Shown here: in pieces, positions 57,792 through 64,000 of the stretch
How positions within the stretch are numbered: the first letter of the stretch is position 1
Layout: each line of letters begins with the position of its first letter
From: Kitagawia praeruptora
Lineage: Eukaryota > Streptophyta > Magnoliopsida > Apiales > Apiaceae
DNA: 64,000 nucleotides
NCBI GenBank assembly: GCA_037693485.1
Contig: CM075348.1
Span: forward strand, 100,501,109-100,565,108
Direction of reading: 5' to 3'
Notes under the pieces: model-generated
The model's database searches: none
Told to the model about the DNA's origin: nothing
The model's input: only the letters and a program-made list of their open reading frames with translations
Program-made: the position numbers and the translations under genes

Positions 57792-58769
57792 ATAACTACC
57801 AGGGAAGTAATGCTTTTGTGTAAACTATATTTGCTTAATTTTAGACTTGTGGTGGATTATGTGCAAGTGCTTTGATTCTCAAAGCTAATTTCTTACCAGA
57901 TGGTCAAAGTTTGTTAAATAGATTGTTGGAAAATCTTTATATCTTTTTCTTTGTGTGCATTTCCTTTCTATCATTGTGAAGTACATGTATGACTGGGATA
58001 TTTCATGTGAGGATCGTACTTCCCTTATTGCCACCGCGTTAGAGTTGTAATACTTAACTCTCCTGCTGTTGGACTTGATAATTCTATCGTGGTCCACAAT
58101 AACTGGGTTAACTTCTGTCCTGCAAAAAGCTTTGATTTATGCTTTTATATTAAGACAAAGGGATTTAGCTGGTATTCTGTTTTATACTTCCCGGGTACAG
58201 TGGTAATTGTTATGGTTGCTGGTTGGTCACAATATGACAAATTTTGGCTGTGTTGAGTATTGCAATTACGAAAAATCAATTGGTGAGATGGGTATAAACA
58301 ATTATCACCATAGAACAAATGTTTTTACTCACATGAATGCGTCCAAATCAGCTTGAATATGCTGCAATACAGGAGTATGAAGTAAAGCCTTATGGCGCTT
58401 ACTGAAATGAGTTGGGAATAAGTAAATGCAGTTAATTTTTGCTCAAGCGGACTATCGTGTTTAGTGAAACACATTTTCATCAAAGTATAACATCGAACAT
58501 ATCTCTAGTTAATGTAAACGGCATGCATAAATACTATATAAAGCAACATTTGCTACAAGAGAATCCGGATTTACATGCATGTACAAAGATTAAGTATCTG
58601 CTGATGTGCAAGCCGATGCAACACCCTGTATCCTTGTTCCTCTAATGGCCATCACGAATACCGATACTCAAAGTCCTAGATATTCAGTTCTTCCTTCCCA
58701 TGACTGCTTGGAATGCTTCTGGACAATATAAAAGGAAAGAGGAGAAAAAGAGAGAGAAGGTAATGAACA
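57792..58769. other. Non-coding DNA after the Spo11-like remnant
   Basis: No ORF or repeat stands out. The first part may be the 3' flank of the disrupted gene. Confidence 0.4.
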
Positions 58770-58777
58770 GTGTTAAG

Positions 58778-59427
58778 TAGGGGTGAGCAAAATTTTCCAA
58801 ACCCGCCCAAACCGTCCAATCCAAACCGCCCAAACCAGAATTTACGGTTTTGTAACGGTTCGGGTTGGTAACGGTTTCGAATTTTTAAAAACCGAAAAAT
58901 AATGGTTGGGTTCGGTTTACCTTGTCAACCCGACAAATATAACCCGTTCCACCCGAATATATAATAATATATAATAATTAATTTTTATTATTATTTAAGA
59001 AATATAATTCAAATTAATAATTATTATATAATTATATAAAAAGAAAAAAAATGTGCTTACAACGTATGTGTTGTAATTAATTAATATAAATCGGTAAGTT
59101 TGTAATCCTATTTTTCTCAACTATCATTTTACCTAAACAACGTTATTTTGCTGGTCCGTAAGACTTCGTAACTTAATTACCATATTTTGGTGATATTTTG
59201 TGATGTCAGTCAATTGATGCATTATACAATTGTGTCGATTAATTTTTTACAAGTTTAAATTTTTTAAGTGGTTTAAAACCCAACCCGCCCAAACCAAACC
59301 GTTATAATTTGGACGGGTTTTTTTAGTACTAACAATAACGGTTACGATAACGGATTGTTAAATTCCAAAACCGTAAAATATGGGTTGGGTGGTATAGCCC
59401 TTTCAACCCGACCATTGCTCACCCATA
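58778..59427. mobile_element. hAT-type MITE (650 bp)
   Basis: The ends TAGGGGTGAGCAA and TTGCTCACCCATA are inverted repeats, flanked by GTGTTAAG (58770-58777) and ATGTTAAG (59428-59435), 7 of 8 bases alike. Subterminal CCCGCCCAAACC and GGTTTGG-type motifs repeat in both orientations. It belongs to the same broad type as the MITE at 17681 but has different subterminal motifs. Confidence 0.8.
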
Positions 59428-59490
59428 ATGTTAAGAATGATGTACATGACACAAGTACAATGAAGAACAAAAGTGGAACATTAAGTTATT

Positions 59491-61375
59491 TCACCTTTCC
59501 AGATACCAATGGCTTTCTGATTGATGGGTGAACCAGTTACAGTTTGGATTGCATCGAACAACAAACGTTTCAGTAGTGCTTCTTAACTCCTTGAATATTT
59601 GATCAATAGTCTTTCCATTTTCAAAGTATGTGTGATTGTTAGGGTGTTCTGTTTTGAAACCAGCATGATATTCAAACTCGTAAGCATCGAGTGCCTGCAA
59701 TAGGAAAATAATATATCACGCTGACTTCTGAATAGTTACGTACATGAGAGCTTTGGTCAAGAATATCCCAAAAAACTATATCACATAACAAGAATAACCC
59801 AAACCACTGATGATGGCCACCGTCTGCATTTCATATGAGAGTAATAAGATTATGCATTTGATATTGGGGTAACTAGTATAAATTTTTTATCTATTACGCA
59901 TTTGGAGAATGGGTAATAGGGGTTACCCATTTTCCAAATGGGTAATAGGGGTTACCCATTTTCCAAATGCGTAATAGGCTTTTCCCTGACAAGTCTATTA
60001 CCCCTCTTCCAAATGCGTAATATGTATAAAATCTATTATTCCTTTCCCAAATGCGTAATAGAGTATTTATGGCCATCATCCATGATTTGTGTTATTCTCG
60101 TCAGTTTTATTAAAAAATAGGGTATTTATGTCATTCTTTCCGTACATGACTGATATCCACAGAGGTAACCAGAACCTTTAATAGTTCCACGAAGCTCCTG
60201 TAGATAAAGACATTGCCATGTCATATTGAAACAAAAAAAAAACTAATCTTCTTTCCTTTCCTAATCTTGTTTTCTCATAATTTATTTGGAATTTATTTGG
60301 TAATTGAACGTATGACAAAAAGAAAAGAAAAAAAAAAGAAAGAGGAATTACCTCTCGTGACAGAGCTAAATACTTAACTGGCACACCATCAAGCATATAT
60401 ACCAGTTGCTATCAGGCTTTTGACATTTGATGGAAAACTGTTCGGAGCTTCTTTCCTACCTTGTTTAGGCTCCGACTTAGTCTTGGCTACAACCTGAATT
60501 ATCTGTCTACCAGCTTGAGAAGCATTCATCAACGGATGAGCACTTGACGCAACTAATGCCTTCTCTACTGGTGCATCTGACGTTTGAACTGACAACGGAT
60601 TGTATATTAAGTTGTAACGGTTTATTGGTCTAGCCATGTTATCAGATACATCAGGAAACACCTCTAAAGATATGTTATTGTTATTCACCTTGTCAAAGGA
60701 GTCATCAATAGGTCCAATGGAATTTCATCATCCTTACCAAAGACCAAGTCTATAGATCTAATATATGTCTCTCCCTTGTAGTTGTAGGCCTGACCCAATG
60801 ATGAAATAGGTTCATCTTTGTGAAAAGCCTGTCCATTCGTTATAAAACTGGTCTCATTCATCCGGTTGTACAACTGTTCTGACCATGTGCTGCTGCGCTC
60901 AAATGATTCTTCCATAATATTATTTGAATCCTTGATCTGATCAACTTTCACTTTACGAATTCCACCAAAGCTGAGACAGGAATTAGGGGCTTCAATACCA
61001 TAAGACATAGACAAACTGACAGGGGATTGATTGTTGGAGTTTTCTGTTCCAATAGGAGAAACATATCCTTCACTTAAGCCTACAGACTTATTTGTCTCAC
61101 TTCCAAATAGCCGGTCGATGAATTGATTACGTGTAGACTGAAAACCAGTACCACTATCATATCCCAAGGAAGAATTCCACTAGGAATATCTTAGGTGAAT
61201 TTGCTAGTTGGACTTTCAATAGCTTGCTTCTTACTAGTAAACAACTCTTGTACAGTAGCATCCGCAAACCAATGATGAGGACGTTTCGATTCAGGTGTGG
61301 ATGAACTATCAAATAATGTTTCTGCATCAAGATGTCCACCACTTTTCGCCATCCAAAACCCTTTTTCATGGAAAG
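59491..61375 (-). pseudogene. TDBD-type (Tify-domain-binding-like) nuclear protein pseudogene
   Basis: The minus strand retains the family layout: GFWMAKSGGHL and ESKRPHHWFADATVQ at the start, FIDRLFGSE and LSFGGIRKVKV in the middle, then NSFPSNVKSL, MLDGVPVKYLALSRE, ELRGTIKGSGYLCGY, and a last exon with ALDAYEFEYHAG and HPNNHTYFENGKTI. These C-terminal blocks are typical of plant proteins with a TDBD module linked to transcription control. Lesions: TAA at 61191, frameshifts near 61163 and 60690, a 4-bp TATA insertion near 60397, a MULE-like MITE in an exon (59748-60141), and a 1-bp insertion near 59570. Splice sites are otherwise recognisable. Confidence 0.75.
59748..60141. mobile_element. 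Mutator-like MITE in an exon of the TDBD pseudogene
   Basis: It is flanked by a 9-bp CGTACATGA repeat (about 59739-59747 and 60142-60150), the length typical of MULEs. The ends are imperfect inverted repeats; the best part is AAGAATAACCCAAACCACTG at the left against its inverse near 60070-60100. The centre (59884-60062) is a small tandem array of TTACGCATTTGG-type units. Confidence 0.6.
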
Positions 61376-61495
61376 ACTGGCAGTAAATTTATGACACTCA
61401 GCTTAATTATCAAAGGGAAATGAAAGAGTACAAATATCAACTTTTAGAACAGTTCATATTAATGTAAAACTAAAACATGTAAGCAAATCTATTCT

Positions 61496-61766
61496 TACTA
61501 CTAGAAAAATGATTAAAATCGACCACCAAAAACTGGTGGATTTTACTTAAAAGCAATGGAATGCGGTCGCTTTTGTCTAAAAGCCACCAGAATCCACTGG
61601 TTGCTTTTAAGAGGGTGGATTTTGCATTGTCCGGTGGAATTCTTTTTTTGATTACATTAGGTCTAACAAAGATATATGATGAAAAGCTTTTTGATGTAGA
61701 ACAATACGAACATAAAAAATTAAGTTGTACGGATCAAGGTTATAAAACCCCCCGTTTCTTGTAGTG
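61496..61766. mobile_element. Small CACTA-type MITE
   Basis: The right end reads TTTCTTGTAGTG, the inverse of the common CACTACAAGAAA terminus. The left end reads TACTACTAGAAA, one base off CACTACTAGAAA. Subterminal CCACC/GGTGG motifs are repeated. No 3-bp duplication is visible (TCT against ATA), so a mutated or recombined copy is likely. Confidence 0.55.
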
Positions 61767-62771
61767 ATACACAATCATAAAAGAAACTGGTAGTGCATGT
61801 TCCCCACTTTATAAGGTACTCGGGAAGCAGGGGTTAAAGGGAAGAAAGCTATAATATGAACGTAAAAATCAACAGAAGAAGTCACAAACATTTACTTTCT
61901 AAAGTATATCATATGAAGATTTCATCCCAAACTCCAGTTAATAATTTGTATAGGTTACTTCAATTCTTCAATACCATGAGACCTATTTATATCTTGAGAC
62001 TGCAATTATGAATTCATTTGTGACACAAGAACAATTTATTTCATAGTTAAGGCATACAAAACTTTACATATCCGTAACAACTAACAAATTTTGGTAAATA
62101 TTGGTTGAAGGTTCAATGGTCACTATCAATACAATTCAACTCTGAATTGATGTTCCGCATTGATCAATACAACAAAAATGTCCAGAACCACATCCAACAT
62201 GGCTTAGAATATATACAAAAATCAGAGACTCAGAGTGGTTAACGAACTGAGCACTTGGCGAACCATGCAACTTAGCTTAATAAGCTAGACTTGGCTTATT
62301 TCTGTCTGGAAATAAAAATTCGGGATGCAAAATCTCGTGTCCATTTAGGTATAATAGTTGGGTTCAGTTTGTTGAACAAAAGCTCAAATTTAAGCTTCTT
62401 CACCAAAAACTCGGTCCAACTGAGCTCAATCACAGCATTAATAACAAAGACCTTAATCCAAAGCATCCTAATTAATTTTTTTTCTTGCTTCGCATGCATG
62501 TAAGCTTTAACATAACATACTACTTAGCAGATAATTAGTTCCATAATAAACAAATCTTATCAGCATTTAATCAGCAGAGCTGTAGTTAGTAATCATCGTA
62601 GAAGGCTTCTTACTAGATAGAGAATACGAGTTGAGAATTAATATTAACAAGATATCAAATGAAATCTATGAGAAATTTAAGTGGAACATGAAAAAAAAAG
62701 TTGTAAATTTATACAAACATATGCTCGATGTTGAAAAGGGAAAGGAAGTAGGACGTAAATGAATAAATTGT
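61767..62771. other. Intergenic DNA between the TDBD pseudogene and the small gene
   Basis: AT-rich. Overlapping short ORFs at 62291-62503 on both strands have no recognisable motif. Nothing supportable. Confidence 0.45.
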
Positions 62772-63005
62772 TTATTTGTTGGTTTTGTGATGATACTTGT
62801 CCTTGATCCATTGAAATCCAAACTTGAGTTTCTTGACGCCAGTAGAAGCTGCGGTCTTTGTCTTGTCCAAACCTTTAGAAGCCATTGCAGTGGCATCTGT
62901 ACTTTTCTTGGAAGATGATGATCCCTGAGGATATTCCGGCTTCGGATCCCATTGATCGGCCCAAGACGTTCCGTACGAGTTGTTGTAATTGTTTCCTAGC
63001 TCCAT
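62772..63005 (-). CDS. Small hydrophilic plant protein, 77 aa, apparently intact
   Basis: A single-exon ORF with a clear ATG at 63005, preceded by a CA-rich plant leader (63006-63066). The protein has a Tyr/Asn/Ser N-terminus (MELGNNYNNSYGTSWADQWD), a Ser/Lys middle and a C-terminal basic block (GVKKLKFGFQWIKDKYHHK). It has no signal peptide or membrane helix. It resembles short uncharacterised plant proteins with a conserved WADQWD start and a TGVKK...WIK.KY end; their function is not known to me. It is the only gene here with no visible lesion. A MITE lies 76 bp upstream of the ATG and may affect its promoter. Confidence 0.65.
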   Translation of the reverse strand: MELGNNYNNSYGTSWADQWDPKPEYPQGSSSSKKSTDATAMASKGLDKTKTAASTGVKKLKFGFQWIKDKYHHKTNK

Positions 63006-63080
63006 TGATTATTGATTCTGATGTTTGATTCTTGAGGAGGAAGTTTGTGTTTGAGTGTGTGTGTGTATGTTATTTTACAC

Positions 63081-63282
63081 AGAGTAGTGCTAGGTACACC
63101 AAATTGGGTACCAAAAAAAGTTACAAAATAACATGGCAGGAGTGATTTGACAGTTTGGAAAGATTTAATTGGTGGAGTTAATGTGTATACAGGGAGGCCC
63201 AATTAATTATAACCAATTAACTTAAGACACATGGCATTTTGTAATTTTTTTTGTACCCAATTTGGGGCCTCTAATATTTTCC
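63081..63282. mobile_element. MITE upstream of the small gene (202 bp)
   Basis: The arms CACCAAATTGGGTACC and GTACCCAATTTGGGG are inverted repeats that extend through ACAAAAT/ATTTTGT. Perfect 8-bp TTTTACAC repeats flank it (63073-63080 and 63283-63290). The outermost bases match less well. An 8-bp duplication suggests hAT-like mobilisation. Confidence 0.65.
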
Positions 63283-63290
63283 TTTTACAC

Positions 63291-64000
63291 GAAGTCTATT
63301 TATTTAGGGCTAACTGTGGTTTAATTTGTAGAAAAAAGAAAATGAGAAGGTACGTAGCCAATGAGGTAGGTTGAAATATAGTCAAGATTAATCGACTGAC
63401 ATACTGATACAATACATGCTGTAAGAATATTGAAATGGGCGACTACTTATCTGGAATTAAATAATACACGTGTAATATTATGATTAGTGATTGATGTTTA
63501 CGTTTCAAAATGATATTTTTGGCACGCATTTTAAGATGCATTTTAAGGATAGTTCCATAACATATTTTTTTTTAAAAAAAATTTGGTATAAAAATATAAA
63601 TATTATATTTTTATACAAAAAAAATTAAAAATAAATTATGAAACTATCCTTAAAATACGTATCAAAAAGTGTAAAAAGAAATGTAAAGAATTGATTGGAA
63701 CGGAGGATCGTTTGAATTTTATATGTTGGACTTGACTGACGCCTCCTTCCCTAAACAACGATTATGGAATGTTCCACATGGTTCTAGATTGCTTCTAGAA
63801 TTTTTTCCTGCAGATCAATTTGGAAAAATGTAAGAGCATCTCTTAGCTAAAATGATATAAAATATTGATTATGTTAAATTTGTAAGGTGTTGTGCTCCAA
63901 TGGAATTGGTTATAATCATTATCTATATTTTAAAAATAGAATGTTATTATTTGTTGACAAATATGTTAATATATATTATTATGAGAAAATATGGAGAATT
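63291..64000. other. Intergenic DNA with a foldback at about 63508-63680
   Basis: GATATTTTTGGCACGCATTT at the left is mirrored by AAATACGTATCAAAAAGTGT at the right, with ATTTTAAGGATAGTT in both arms. This is an AT-rich foldback, probably a MITE. No gene is visible to the window end. Confidence 0.5.

Noticed and set aside
62291..62503. Overlapping 70- and 67-aa ORFs on opposite strands
   Set aside because: Mirror ORFs without homology, promoter or splice signals.

Overview
This window is nuclear DNA of a flowering plant. It is AT-rich, has plant-type introns, and is dominated by plant transposable-element lineages: SIRE, Ale and Tekay LTR elements, Helitrons, CACTA, hAT, MULE and Stowaway. 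The LTR families suggest a eudicot, perhaps an asterid, but that is a weak inference and the species cannot be named. Nearly all coding capacity belongs to transposons. The only apparently intact non-transposon gene is a 77-residue gene near the right end. The other host-derived sequences are pseudogenes or fragments carried by transposons.

Layout. 1-9974: a minus-strand SIRE-type Ty1/copia element, cut by the window edge, with a broken gag-pol and an unusual divergent ORF pair downstream of pol. 9975-13076: AT-rich DNA with Helitron termini, a Stowaway MITE and a GC-rich island. 13082-14833: a solo LTR with a perfect 5-bp target duplication. 15522-28027: a stack of minus-strand Helitron-like pieces split by a Ty3/gypsy Tekay-type chromovirus (16906-26471). 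That chromovirus has lost part of its 5' LTR, its primer binding site and the start of gag. 28745-46145: a CACTA transposon (TIRs plus TTG target duplication) with no recognisable transposase. It carries exon fragments of host genes, and is itself split by a 13.2-kb LTR element (29694-42901) whose two LTRs are almost identical although its interior is a fossil.

46149-64000 is more gene-like but ruined: a phytosulfokine-receptor-like LRR fragment, a Spo11/topoisomerase VI-A-like remnant split by a nearly intact Ale copia element (52335-57716), and a TDBD-family pseudogene (59491-61375) holding a MULE-like MITE. The small intact gene is at 62772-63005, with a MITE just upstream of its start codon.

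The most interesting object is the CACTA element. Four exons on its minus strand, the last two encoding part of a SnRK2 kinase N-lobe, join in one frame through plausible splice sites (187 codons, 43437-45042). A CLU/FRIENDLY-type TPR exon lies further downstream and was split by the young LTR element. Second is that LTR element itself: near-identical LTRs and a perfect target duplication around a decayed interior imply mobilisation in trans. Third is the divergent ORF pair, with its own TATA box, inside the SIRE element. All homology calls come from reading motifs by eye; no database search was run.
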